Source: Paramuribaculum sp.
GTDB lineage: Bacteria > Bacteroidota > Bacteroidia > Bacteroidales > Muribaculaceae
Length of the DNA stretch: 9,917 nucleotides
Reading direction: 5' to 3'
Assembly: GCA_029051835.1 (NCBI GenBank)
Contig: JAIDKJ010000230.1
Coordinates: 1-9,917 of the forward strand
This document shows, piece by piece, positions 1 to 7,236 of the stretch. Position 1 is the stretch's first letter. Each line of letters starts with the position of its first letter. Under the pieces are notes generated by a model. The model was not told the DNA's origin. It made no database searches and worked only from the letters and a program-made list of their open reading frames with translations. The position numbers and the translations under genes are program-made.

Positions 1-24
1 AACCACGTTTATAATCTTAAAGAC

Positions 25-1413
25 ATGAAACTCCGATCCATCCCCGGGTTTATCCGATGGTCAGCCGTAGCGTTGACTGTAATGATCTTTTGCGGCCAGC
101 TTTCGGCCCGGACAAAAATTGCCTGCATCGGCAACAGTATCACTTTCGGCTCAGGCATAGTAAACCGCGATCATAACAGCTATCCGGCTCAGTTGCAGGC
201 GTATCTTGGCGATGAATATGAGGTGGTCAACTTCGGAGTTTCCGGCCGGACGCTTCTCAACAAGGGCGACCGTCCTTACACTCTTACCGATGAGTATGCC
301 CGATCGCTGGCGTTCAATCCCGACATTGTGCTCATAAAACTCGGCACCAATGACTCCAAACCGCGCAATATGCAGCATTTAGCCGATTTTGACGCCGACT
401 ACAAAGCTCTGATTGACAGCTATAAGGCTCTTGAAAGTCATCCGCGCATCATATTGCTGACCCCTGTGAAGTGTTATACTCCGACGGTCTACGACATCGA
501 CTCCGTAGCGGTGAGCGGCAGCATCGTGCCGGCAGTGAAAAAGGCGGCCGTGGACAATGGCGTGGAGCTGCTCGACCTCCAGAATGTGTTCGGCGAGCGG
601 TGGGAGCAGCATCTGATGCCCGACAAGGTGCATCCGTCGTCGATCGGCGCGGGCATGGTGGCTGAGGTGATCGGCCGATATCTGCTGCGCGGCACTGCTG
701 ACGCGGCCGGCGTTGTCCGCGAAAATGCGTGCATACATGCGGTGCCCGGCAATGAATACCGTCAGGGTGCCGGATGGAACGAGGGAAACGACTGGCACAC
801 TGTGGCCGACGATATACAGCTGACGCTCGATGGCAGAAAGCTTGATCTGCTCTTGCTCGGCAACTCCATCACCCAGGGTTGGGGAGGCACACGCAAGGCG
901 GTGGCCTACAAACCCGGCAAGGATGTGATGGACGGTATGGCGGGCGATCTGCAGTGGGAGAGCGCGGGCATATCTGGCGACCGCACCCAGAATCTGCTGT
1001 GGCGTCTGCGCAACTATCGCTACAATGTGTGCACTCCCGGCTGCGTGGTGATAGCTATAGGCATCAACAACCTAATAGCCGGTGACACGCCCGACGACAC
1101 TGCGGAGGGAATCGTCGGAGTGGCTGAGGAGGCCGAAAAGGTTTTCCCCGACTCGAAGATAATACTGCTTGGCGTCTATCCGGCCGGAAAGGATAAGGGA
1201 AGCTCTATCAGAGAGAAGTGCGACAGCCTACACCGTCTGCTCGCCGCCCACAACTTCGCACGTGCGGTCTACGTCGATCCCACATCGTGGTTTACCGACG
1301 CGAACGGCAATATTCGCGACGGCCTGTATGCCGGCGATTACATTCATTTCACTCCCGAGGGCTACCGTACGGCCACCGCACAGATCCTGCGGCTGACAGG
1401 TCGCGCCGACTGA
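25..1413 (+). CDS. Secreted tandem SGNH/GDSL hydrolase (two esterase domains)
   Basis: This 462-residue protein probably removes acyl (often acetyl) groups from glycans in the periplasm or outside the cell. Residues 1-28 form a signal peptide: a basic start, a hydrophobic stretch and an LSA end before Arg29. Domain 1 (about 30-225) has all SGNH blocks: GNSIT with Ser38, Gly71 in NFGVSG, GTND at 107-110, and DxxH at 200-203. Domain 2 (about 270-462) repeats them: GNSIT with Ser281, SGDRTQN at 317-323, GINN at 346-349, and D438/H441 in DYIH. Domain 2 resembles the PAF-acetylhydrolase-like SGNH branch and domain 1 a different one, so this is not a simple recent duplication. Both Ser-His-Asp sets look intact. 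The gene faces the minus-strand SDR gene across 39 bases with no clear terminator. The substrate cannot be read from the sequence; acetylated host or plant glycans are plausible. Family assignment is firm, specificity is not. Confidence 0.9.
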   Translation: MKLRSIPGFIRWSAVALTVMIFCGQLSARTKIACIGNSITFGSGIVNRDHNSYPAQLQAYLGDEYEVVNFGVSGRTLLNKGDRPYTLTDEYARSLAFNPDIVLIKLGTNDSKPRNMQHLADFDADYKALIDSYKALESHPRIILLTPVKCYTPTVYDIDSVAVSGSIVPAVKKAAVDNGVELLDLQNVFGERWEQHLMPDKVHPSSIGAGMVAEVIGRYLLRGTADAAGVVRENACIHAVPGNEYRQGAGWNEGNDWHTVADDIQLTLDGRKLDLLLLGNSITQGWGGTRKAVAYKPGKDVMDGMAGDLQWESAGISGDRTQNLLWRLRNYRYNVCTPGCVVIAIGINNLIAGDTPDDTAEGIVGVAEEAEKVFPDSKIILLGVYPAGKDKGSSIREKCDSLHRLLAAHNFARAVYVDPTSWFTDANGNIRDGLYAGDYIHFTPEGYRTATAQILRLTGRAD

Positions 1414-1452
1414 GTGCCGACGATCTGACGCGCCTTTGCGGAAGCCGGTGTC

Positions 1453-2190
1453 TTACCAGTGGAGGCCGATGTGGCGCCATAGCCGCTGCGGCACCATGCG
1501 CCACAGTGCGTTGACCGCTCGCCAGCGGTAGTCGACTGTATATACCCTGCGCTGACGAAGTATCGCTGTTTCGATCAGCGGGGCGACCTTGTCGACGCTC
1601 ATAAGCATCGGATAGTCGCGGCCGCCTGCAAGCAGAGGCGTGTCGACAAATCCGGGTCGGATATCGGTGAAGGCCACATTGACCTGCTGCTGATAGGCAA
1701 GCTGTTCGAGAGCGTCGATAAACGACTGCTGGAATCGCTTGCTCGCGCTGTAGGCTGCCGCTATGCCTATCCCTTTGGTGCCGGCTATGGAGGTGATGGC
1801 CGCAATCTGCCCCCGGCTGACGTTGGCCGTATCGCGATAGTAGCGGTAGGCGGCCGCCGTGAGTCGCGCGAATCCGTCGACGTTGGTGCGCAAGGTCGAC
1901 GCTATCCGTGAGTCGTCAAGGTCAGGATCGGCAAAACCTATGCCTGCGGCGTTGATGAATATATCCATGCCGTCGATCAGTTCTATCAGATCACAGAAGC
2001 GTCTGACGGCGTCGGGGGCGGTGACGTCGATTGTCATTGCGGCCACATTGTCGGGATAGAGATTTCTGATCTCTTCGAGAGGCTCGCTGCGGCGGGCGGC
2101 GATGCCCACCCGGCATCCTACTCGGGCGAAATCGGTCGCCATGCGGCGTCCTATGCCGGAGGATGCTCCGATGATCACTATTTTCTTCAT
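1453..2190 (-). CDS. Short-chain dehydrogenase/reductase (classical SDR)
   Basis: A cytoplasmic NAD(P)H-dependent oxidoreductase of 245 residues, the usual length for classical SDRs. The N-terminal Rossmann glycine motif GASSGIG lies at 8-14, and the basic residues ARR at 32-34 after the second strand suggest NADP(H) preference. NAAG is at 80-83, the structural Asn at 103, and the catalytic set is Ser134, Tyr147 and Lys151 in YSASK. IRPGFVDTP at 177-185 is the typical post-catalytic loop. The C-terminal 25 residues are unusually rich in Trp and Arg (several W/R between 222 and 245) and may contact membrane or partner. It is the last gene of the minus-strand run, 48 bases after DUF6048, with no TAnnTTTG promoter seen in that gap, so it is probably co-transcribed. 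The substrate is unknown. Confidence 0.93.
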   Translation of the reverse strand: MKKIVIIGASSGIGRRMATDFARVGCRVGIAARRSEPLEEIRNLYPDNVAAMTIDVTAPDAVRRFCDLIELIDGMDIFINAAGIGFADPDLDDSRIASTLRTNVDGFARLTAAAYRYYRDTANVSRGQIAAITSIAGTKGIGIAAAYSASKRFQQSFIDALEQLAYQQQVNVAFTDIRPGFVDTPLLAGGRDYPMLMSVDKVAPLIETAILRQRRVYTVDYRWRAVNALWRMVPQRLWRHIGLHW

Positions 2191-2238
2191 AGAAGCAGGG
2201 TTGTGTTGAAGCAGGTCGTATAGATTAGTCGGTATGAC

Positions 2239-3114
2239 TTACTTATCAACCCTCGGAAGTTCCGATTTGTTCAGCGGCAGGGTGTACATCACCGAAAAGG
2301 CTCCGGTGATCGGAGTGCCGCGTTTGCCGAATCCCGGTATGTAGATCGGTTTTCCGACCGTCGACCGGCCTTCATGCAGTATGGTGTGGTATTTGATATT
2401 CCATCCGAGCGATATGTTCTTCACGATTCTCACCTTTATGCCGGCCGTGATCTCGAAATATCCCGCCGTGGTGGAGGTTTTCGGGAATGTGAGGTCGGTT
2501 TCGCCGGGCCAGTAGTCCGACAGCAGCTTGACATTCTCTATCGTGTACGAAAACGGTGTGAACGCATAGTTGGCTCCGAAACTGAGCTGATAGTCGGGAT
2601 TGGAATTGTAGAAGATATTGTAGGCGCATCCGATCTTGAAGAATGGCGCCATTGGGCTTTTGAACGTGAAATTCATGCCGTCGGGGGTGATGTCGGCCTG
2701 CGACATGCCGAATTCGAATCGCGGGAAGAAGCGGTTGTGGAGTCCGATGGTGCCCCATACCGAAGCGCCTCCGTAGCCCTGTCCTATGATCCTCATGACG
2801 GGATCCCAGATGTCGAGTCCGACGGTGACGGAGTGGAGCAGTGGATAGATGTTGCCTACCACATGGCCTGCGACGGCAGTCGTGTCGACAAATTCCAGTC
2901 CCGTGACCGTGTCGACGAGCACCACGTTGCCTTGTGCGTCGAGCCGTTCGGCCAGATTGCTCCGGTCGGGGCCTGACGGTTTTTTCGCTTTGCGCTGTTG
3001 TGTGGTGGGCGTCGGCTGCTTCACGGGGTTGATGCGACGCTGGGCTGTGGCCGTGTCGGTGAGCGCCGCTACAGCCACGGCGATCAGCAGTATTGTCAGC
3101 AGGCGTTTCATCAT
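2239..3114 (-). CDS. DUF6048 family exported beta-rich protein, probable outer-membrane barrel
   Basis: A 291-residue Bacteroidota-specific protein that I assign to DUF6048 from its overall pattern and its pairing with a DUF6452 gene. The N-terminus (about 1-24) is a signal peptide ending near TATAQ, followed by a basic, Pro/Gln/Lys-rich linker (about 25-50). From about residue 90 the sequence alternates polar and aromatic/hydrophobic residues, with many Gly, Tyr and Phe and turn motifs such as NSNPDY. The strand near the C-terminus (SVMYTLPL) is followed by a short polar tail, which suggests a small outer-membrane barrel. No catalytic motif is visible. The ATG at 3112-3114 overlaps the TGA of the DUF6452 gene (ATGA), so the two are probably translationally coupled; a second ATG directly follows the first and could also be used. 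The function is unknown. Confidence 0.85.
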   Translation of the reverse strand: MMKRLLTILLIAVAVAALTDTATAQRRINPVKQPTPTTQQRKAKKPSGPDRSNLAERLDAQGNVVLVDTVTGLEFVDTTAVAGHVVGNIYPLLHSVTVGLDIWDPVMRIIGQGYGGASVWGTIGLHNRFFPRFEFGMSQADITPDGMNFTFKSPMAPFFKIGCAYNIFYNSNPDYQLSFGANYAFTPFSYTIENVKLLSDYWPGETDLTFPKTSTTAGYFEITAGIKVRIVKNISLGWNIKYHTILHEGRSTVGKPIYIPGFGKRGTPITGAFSVMYTLPLNKSELPRVDK

Positions 3115-3662
3115 TCTTGTTCGGTTTGGTCAGGGTCGGCTCCCGGAGTGTCGTCGACTGTCTGTGTGAGGAAGTAGATTTTGAGCCGCTCTATATCCAC
3201 GTTGTTTATGAGCGAGTCGGGCATTGCCACGGAGTCGATCAGATGGCGGGTGTGGGTGAGCTTTCTTACGTGATAGAAAAACATGGCTCCGCACTCTTCC
3301 GACACGAAGCGTGGCTCCGAGTCGTAGTCGATGGTCAGGGTGTCGATCAGCTGCGGTATGTCGAGATTTTTCTGCAGGTATCGGAAGCAGAACGAAGTGG
3401 TGGCGGCCGACGACCGTAGCGGCAGATATACCTGCGATGCTCTGATGGAGCTTGTCAGCGCTGAGTCGCCCGGCGCTCCGAGGCCGTACACTTTTATCGA
3501 GTCGATCACCACGCGCTCTTCGGTGCCTGCCGCGTAGAATCCGGCAAGCGGTATGCTGCTCTGGTTTTCCATACACCCGGCGGAGTTGCAGCCGGTCGTT
3601 GCGGAAGCCAGTGCCAGCATGGCGGTCAGCGTGGCAGCGGATAGTAGGCTGACGTGTTTCAT
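3111..3662 (-). CDS. DUF6452 family putative lipoprotein
   Basis: A 183-residue exported protein, assigned to DUF6452 because of the Cys-rich mature N-terminus followed by a conserved-looking IPLAGFY segment and its position before a DUF6048 gene. Residues 1-24 are a hydrophobic signal sequence. Cys25 in the run ATTGC could be the lipidated residue, but the usual Leu/Val at -3 is replaced by Thr, so lipoprotein status is likely rather than certain. No acidic run follows the Cys, so there is no clear surface-export signal; a periplasm-facing location is expected. The mature part contains several predicted strands and further Cys residues (30 and others around the middle), which could pair. It starts in an ATGA overlap with the glycosyltransferase stop and ends in an ATGA overlap with DUF6048, which points to a shared envelope task. 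The molecular function is unknown. Confidence 0.83.
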   Translation of the reverse strand: MKHVSLLSAATLTAMLALASATTGCNSAGCMENQSSIPLAGFYAAGTEERVVIDSIKVYGLGAPGDSALTSSIRASQVYLPLRSSAATTSFCFRYLQKNLDIPQLIDTLTIDYDSEPRFVSEECGAMFFYHVRKLTHTRHLIDSVAMPDSLINNVDIERLKIYFLTQTVDDTPGADPDQTEQE

Positions 3663-4624
3663 CGCTTTTCGGTGCGGAGTTCCTCTTCGATCTCGTAGTC
3701 GTTGCGTCGCGGAGAGTTGCGCACTATCAGTTCGCCGAGAAATCCGGTCAGGAACAGTTGTGTGCCGAGTATCATCATGACGAGCGATATGTAGAAATAC
3801 GGCGAGTCGGTGACGAGCGAATACGACTGTCCGGTGTGCATGTGGTAGAGCTTGATGATGCCCACTGCGGCGGCGGCCACAAAGCCGAGGATAAACATCA
3901 GCGAGCCGAGCAGCCCGAAAAAGTGCATGGGCTTGACGCCGAATTTGTTGGTGAACCAGAGTGTGGCCAGATCGAGATATCCGTTGACAAACCTGTCGAG
4001 TCCGAACTTCGTCTTGCCGTATTTGCGGGCCTGGTGGTGGACCACCTTCTCGCCAATGCGGGTGAATCCGGCGTTCTTGGCCAGATAGGGTATGTAGCGG
4101 TGCATGTCGCCGTATACCTCGATGTGTTTCACCACCTTGTTGCGGTAGGCTTTGAGTCCGCAGTTGAAATCATGGAGATTTCTGATGCCGCTGACGCGGC
4201 GTGCCGTGGCGTTGAAGAGTTTTGTCGGTATGGTTTTCGACAGCGGGTCGTAGCGCTTCTGTTTCCATCCGCTCACGAGGTCGTAGCCCTCCTTCGTGAT
4301 CATGTGGTAGAGGGCGGGTATCTCGTCGGGGGAGTCCTGAAGGTCGGCGTCCATGGTGATTACCACGTCGCCCTGTGCGCGGACAAAACCTGTGTTGAGC
4401 GCAGGCGATTTGCCGTAATTGCGTCGGAAACTGACCCCTTTGACGGCAGGGTTCTTGTCGGCCAGACGGCGTATCACCTCCCATGAGTCGTCGGTCGATC
4501 CGTCGTTGACAAACAGTATTTCGTAGCTGAAGCCGTTGTCGGCCATCACCCGCGCTATCCATTGCTCAAGCTCAGGCAGTGATTCGGCTTCGTTGTATAG
4601 CGGTATGATTACGCTTATATCCAT
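3659..4624 (-). CDS. Family 2 glycosyltransferase, polyprenyl-phosphate sugar synthase type (DPM1/GtrB-like)
   Basis: This 321-residue inner-membrane enzyme probably moves a sugar from a nucleotide sugar to undecaprenyl phosphate on the cytoplasmic face. The GT-A fold occupies about 1-225: VIIPLYNEAE at the start, VNDGSTD at 39-45, and the metal-binding MDADLQD at 91-97. The segment HHQARKYGKTKFG (about 196-208) is the acceptor-side motif typical of the DPM1/ArnC/GtrB branch. Two membrane helices follow at about 234-260 and 276-302, then a charged cytoplasmic tail. This two-helix tail is characteristic of GtrB-type enzymes rather than soluble GT2 proteins. It follows the DUF4199 gene by 25 bases and overlaps DUF6452 by 4 bases. 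The lipid-linked sugar could be used for envelope glycan or protein modification; no flippase or GT-C partner is visible in the window. Confidence 0.92.
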   Translation of the reverse strand: MDISVIIPLYNEAESLPELEQWIARVMADNGFSYEILFVNDGSTDDSWEVIRRLADKNPAVKGVSFRRNYGKSPALNTGFVRAQGDVVITMDADLQDSPDEIPALYHMITKEGYDLVSGWKQKRYDPLSKTIPTKLFNATARRVSGIRNLHDFNCGLKAYRNKVVKHIEVYGDMHRYIPYLAKNAGFTRIGEKVVHHQARKYGKTKFGLDRFVNGYLDLATLWFTNKFGVKPMHFFGLLGSLMFILGFVAAAAVGIIKLYHMHTGQSYSLVTDSPYFYISLVMMILGTQLFLTGFLGELIVRNSPRRNDYEIEEELRTEKR

Positions 4625-4649
4625 TGGTGAGTAAGTCGGTGAAGTTTTA

Positions 4650-5195
4650 CTATATTTGGGGATTGACCGGACGCGAACGTGCGAGCAGGGCCATCAGGAG
4701 CGATACGAGCGAGCCGGAGAACACGGCGAGCCAGATGACTTCCACCACTATGGCGGCCGCCGAGGGCACCAGGTGCATGTCGATCATCCGCTGAAGGGTG
4801 TCGGCCACTTCCTGGCCTCTCTCCCATCCCGATCCGGAATAAAATGCTATGGCTTCGTGCAGACGGTCGATGATGAAGTCGGGGTCGATCCATTTGAGAT
4901 AGGCGGTGGCGACGGCTCCGGCTATGAGCGATCCGCAGGCAAAGGTGGCTATGCCCTGCATCCAGAGCGACGACAGAAGCGTGTGGCCGCAGTCGGCCAC
5001 GTACGCCCGCCGCAGCCGCAGATAGACGAACACCGGCACTCCGGCAAGCAGGAGCATTGACGCGAGGCCGAGCAGCGGCACGCTTGATGACCACACCATG
5101 GCCAGAAACGTGGCTGTCAGATAGGCGCCGAAGATAAATCCGTCGTCGGCTCCTCTGCGGTAGGGTGAATGGGTGTGTGGTCCGGGCTTGGTCAT
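4650..5195 (-). CDS. DUF4199 family inner-membrane protein
   Basis: A 181-residue integral membrane protein of the DUF4199 type, a family common in Bacteroidota and often found beside a GT2 glycosyltransferase. The N-terminus is short and cytoplasmic. Hydrophobic helices lie at about 19-36, 40-59, 74-98 and 142-171. A soluble, partly amphipathic segment of about 40 residues (101-141) lies between helices 3 and 4, and this asymmetric layout matches the family. No enzyme motif is visible. The start is set by an ATG 14 bases after the acyltransferase stop, and the gene ends 25 bases before the glycosyltransferase, so all three are probably one transcript. Membership is judged by length, topology and context. 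It may be a partner or chaperone of the glycosyltransferase, but that is inference. Confidence 0.8.
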   Translation of the reverse strand: MTKPGPHTHSPYRRGADDGFIFGAYLTATFLAMVWSSSVPLLGLASMLLLAGVPVFVYLRLRRAYVADCGHTLLSSLWMQGIATFACGSLIAGAVATAYLKWIDPDFIIDRLHEAIAFYSGSGWERGQEVADTLQRMIDMHLVPSAAAIVVEVIWLAVFSGSLVSLLMALLARSRPVNPQI

Positions 5196-5209
5196 GTCGG
5201 GAGCGGGGG

Positions 5210-6139
5210 TTATTCGTGGAATGTGCCTATGTGGCGCTGTTTTTTCTCTTCGAATATTTCGTCGATGACAAAGAATATGCCGGTTTCCTCCACTTCGCCG
5301 AACTCATGGTTGATGGCTGTGCCAAACATCTTCATGGTCGGCGACAGGCTCATGTAGGCGTTGACAAGCGGCGGTATGTTGATGCCGTGGGCCCGTATCT
5401 CGTGGTTGAGTATCCTGTAGTCGTCGTGGAATGTCGATCCGGTGAAGAGGGCGGCCATGCGCTCGGCGTCGGATGTGTCCTCAAGCGGCGTGACGGGCCT
5501 CACCAGTTCGTCGGGGTCGGGGAAATGCCGGTGCAGGAAATAGAGTATCATGTCGCGGCACTCGCGGTTGTAGCCCGGATACATGGTCACTTTGCCAAAC
5601 AGGTATTTGATCTCTTTGTGCACTACGGTCAGCGCTCCGAGGCCATCCCACAGGTTGTCGAGCGCATACAGGGCTTTGGAGCCGGCTTTCGACGACTGGT
5701 ATTCGGGTCTGACCCATGAGCGTCCAAGCTCTATCGTGTATGGAAGATAGTCGCGGAGAAATCGCTCGGAGAAACGAAACATGTGGCTGGTGGCGATCCG
5801 CGGCGTACCGTCGGGCTGCATGGCTATCTCCTTGCCGGTGATGTAGCGGTAGCCGCCGAGTATCTGCCGGCTGTCGGGATCCCAAACGAGCAACTGCCGG
5901 CAGGGAGGCTCCATGGTGTCGAACTCGTCGATGTCGCACTCTTTGCCGGTGCCGCCTCCGGCCGCCCGGAATGAAATCTCACGCAGCCGTCCGATCTCGC
6001 GCATGGTCCATGGCGCGGTGTGGGCGTCGACTACGTAGATGAGATTGTGGCCTTTATTTGTGGGACGGAGCAGGCGTTCGGGCGTCAGCTCCGCTTCTAT
6101 CAGCTCTGTTGATACAGATGGGATTATTGTTTCTTCCAT
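5210..6139 (-). CDS. GNAT-fold N-acyltransferase, GlsB/OlsB-like (aminolipid synthesis)
   Basis: A cytoplasmic acyltransferase of 309 residues in the hemolysin-like GNAT group (Acetyltransf_5). Characterised relatives attach a 3-hydroxy fatty acid from acyl-ACP to an amino acid: OlsB uses ornithine, and Bacteroides GlsB uses glycine, giving commendamide and then glycine lipids. Visible motifs are MREIGRLRE at about 46-54, the AAGGGTGK segment at 59-66, LGGYRY at 94-99, and IELGRSWVRPEY at 136-147, the core GNAT strand. The C-terminal part (about 254-295, with NIPPLVNAYMSLSPT and FGTAIN) matches my memory of Bacteroides proteins of this type. An in-frame ATG at 6181 would add 14 residues, but a promoter lies across that extension, so I start at 6139. 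No GlsA-like O-acyltransferase is next to it. The amino acid used is inferred, not shown. Confidence 0.85.
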   Translation of the reverse strand: MEETIIPSVSTELIEAELTPERLLRPTNKGHNLIYVVDAHTAPWTMREIGRLREISFRAAGGGTGKECDIDEFDTMEPPCRQLLVWDPDSRQILGGYRYITGKEIAMQPDGTPRIATSHMFRFSERFLRDYLPYTIELGRSWVRPEYQSSKAGSKALYALDNLWDGLGALTVVHKEIKYLFGKVTMYPGYNRECRDMILYFLHRHFPDPDELVRPVTPLEDTSDAERMAALFTGSTFHDDYRILNHEIRAHGINIPPLVNAYMSLSPTMKMFGTAINHEFGEVEETGIFFVIDEIFEEKKQRHIGTFHE

Positions 6140-6144
6140 AACGA

Positions 6145-6182
6145 TGAGTGCAAAAATACACAATTTCCACGATAGCCGCAAA
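6145..6182 (-). promoter_or_regulatory. Bacteroidota-type promoter for the acyltransferase gene
   Basis: Read on the minus strand, TTTG at 6182-6179 is followed by 20 bases and then TATTTTTG at 6158-6151. This matches the TTTG / TAnnTTTG consensus of the Bacteroidota primary sigma factor. Initiation is expected near 6145, about six bases before the ATG at 6139, so the mRNA would have almost no leader. The -33 box lies just after the tatC stop codon (6187-6185). The promoter allows the envelope genes downstream to be expressed apart from tatAC. Confidence 0.6.
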
Positions 6183-6184
6183 TT

Positions 6185-7006
6185 TCACGTCTGCTGCGGC
6201 AGGTCGTCGCGGGCCGGTGTGCGGGGTGCGACAAGCAGTGCGCCACCCTCCCAGAGGAGATATATGGGCAGAAACACTACCATGAGTGTGAACGGATCGC
6301 CTGTGGGTGTGACTACGGCGGCGAGAGCCATCAGCGCCACTATGGCGTGGCGGCGGTAGGCGGTGAAAAAGTCGCGGGTCAGCAGTCCCATGCGTCCGAG
6401 TATCCAGCACACCAGGGGAAGCTCGAAGATGATGCCCATCACCAGTATGAGCACCAGGAAGTTGTCCATATATGAGTCGAGCGATATCTGGTTGGGCACC
6501 ATGTCGCTCACCTTGTACTGGGCCAGAAAGCGAAGTGTCAGCGGAAAGACCAGAAAATAGCCGGTGGCGACTCCGAGATAAAACATGGCGTTGCCGGCCA
6601 GAAAGGCCTGTCGCGCTCCACGCTTCTCGCTGTCGTAAAGGCCGGGAGCGATGAAGCCCCATATCTGATAGACTACGATCGGAAAGGCCAGGGTCACGGC
6701 GAGCCAGAGCGATGTGGACATGTGGATGAAAAACTGCGAGGCGAGCCTTATGTTGATCATCTCCACGTGGAAGCCGTTCAGGTCATCTCCGCCCCATCGG
6801 GCCGAGATGGCGCCGAGCCAGCGGTAGAGGGGAAAGTCGTCACGGCAGGGGGCGAGGATTATGTTGTCGAAGATCCACGGCATAACGGCGAACAGCGCCG
6901 CAGCCATAACCACGACGATGAGCGCACACCGGAGCAGTACTCCGCGCAGCGCTTCCACATGATCCCAGAATCCGCCTGTGGCCGCGACCCGGTCAGTGTC
7001 GGTCAT
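6185..7006 (-). CDS. tatC: Sec-independent protein translocase subunit TatC
   Basis: The core receptor of the twin-arginine translocase. It binds RR signal peptides and, with TatA, moves folded proteins across the inner membrane. The 273-residue length is normal for Bacteroidota. Six membrane helices can be traced (about 23-45, 90-115, 138-160, 182-203, 218-233 and 238-258). Key family motifs are present: FWDHVEALR near the N-terminus (13-21, counterpart of the HLxELR signal-peptide site), FELP at 194-197 with the conserved Glu in the third periplasmic-side region, and TPTGDP at 233-238. The start codon overlaps the tatA stop (ATGA at 7006-7003), so the two are translationally coupled. The C-terminal tail after about 259 is short, charged and cytoplasmic. 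No nearby gene product shows an obvious RR signal. Confidence 0.97.
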   Translation of the reverse strand: MTDTDRVAATGGFWDHVEALRGVLLRCALIVVVMAAALFAVMPWIFDNIILAPCRDDFPLYRWLGAISARWGGDDLNGFHVEMINIRLASQFFIHMSTSLWLAVTLAFPIVVYQIWGFIAPGLYDSEKRGARQAFLAGNAMFYLGVATGYFLVFPLTLRFLAQYKVSDMVPNQISLDSYMDNFLVLILVMGIIFELPLVCWILGRMGLLTRDFFTAYRRHAIVALMALAAVVTPTGDPFTLMVVFLPIYLLWEGGALLVAPRTPARDDLPQQT

Positions 7007-7209
7007 TTATCGCTGTCGGCGGTGGAGTCCTTGCCGGCGGTGGAGTTGATCTCGCCGGATATGTCGTTCATGCCCTGACGGAAACTGCGCACACCCTTGC
7101 CTATGCCGCGCATGAGTTCGGGAATCTTTTTGCCTCCGAAGAGCAGCAGCACCAGAAACACCAGCACTATCACCTCGCCGGTGCCTATGTTGAAAAATGC
7201 GGGAACCAT
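7003..7209 (-). CDS. tatA: Twin-arginine translocase subunit TatA
   Basis: A 68-residue small Tat subunit that oligomerises with TatC to open the translocation path. It has a single membrane helix at about 5-25 with a polar Glu at position 12, the FGGKKIPEL hinge at 24-32, and an amphipathic helix to about 48 (MRGIGKGVRSFRQGM). A short acidic, Ser/Thr-rich tail follows. The FGxxKxPEL hinge and tiny size place it in TatA/TatE rather than TatB. No TatB candidate is present nearby, as is usual for Bacteroidota with a minimal TatAC system. The ATG at 7209 is the only start that leaves the helix intact. The stop overlaps the tatC start by 4 bases. Confidence 0.95.
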   Translation of the reverse strand: MVPAFFNIGTGEVIVLVFLVLLLFGGKKIPELMRGIGKGVRSFRQGMNDISGEINSTAGKDSTADSDK

Positions 7210-7228
7210 AAAAATTAGCTGTTTGGCG

Positions 7229-7236
7229 CAAAGTTA
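7229..7236 (-). promoter_or_regulatory. tatA: -7 box of the tatAC promoter
   Basis: On the minus strand this is TAACTTTG, a perfect TAnnTTTG match, 19 bases before the tatA ATG. I cannot see a clear TTTG about 20 bases upstream; the expected position reads CAAC. The promoter may therefore be weak or need an activator. One arm of the inverted repeat directly abuts its upstream side. Confidence 0.55.

Noticed and set aside
10..15. TATAAT just before the first gene
   Set aside because: It matches the E. coli -10 box, not the Bacteroidota -7 consensus, and its upstream element is outside the window. One hexamer is too weak to call.
1405..1421. Short direct repeat GCCGAC around the stop of the first gene
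   Set aside because: Six bases in GC-rich sequence are expected by chance, and no terminator-like hairpin or T-run is present in the 39-base convergent gap.
2374..2976. A 200-codon plus-strand open frame opposite DUF6048
   Set aside because: The minus-strand frame has a signal peptide, an operon overlap and barrel-like composition; the plus-strand frame has none of these.
3758..4486. A 242-codon plus-strand open frame opposite the glycosyltransferase
   Set aside because: It is antisense to a clear GT2 enzyme and has low-complexity, Val/Glu/His-rich composition with no recognisable domain. Such frames are expected in GC-rich DNA.
4615..5094. An alternative minus-strand frame across the DUF4199 gene
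   Set aside because: It is Arg/His/Ser-rich with no membrane helices, overlaps the glycosyltransferase start and is a frame shadow.
6140..6181. A 14-residue N-terminal extension of the acyltransferase
   Set aside because: It overlaps a good promoter and does not look like part of the enzyme.
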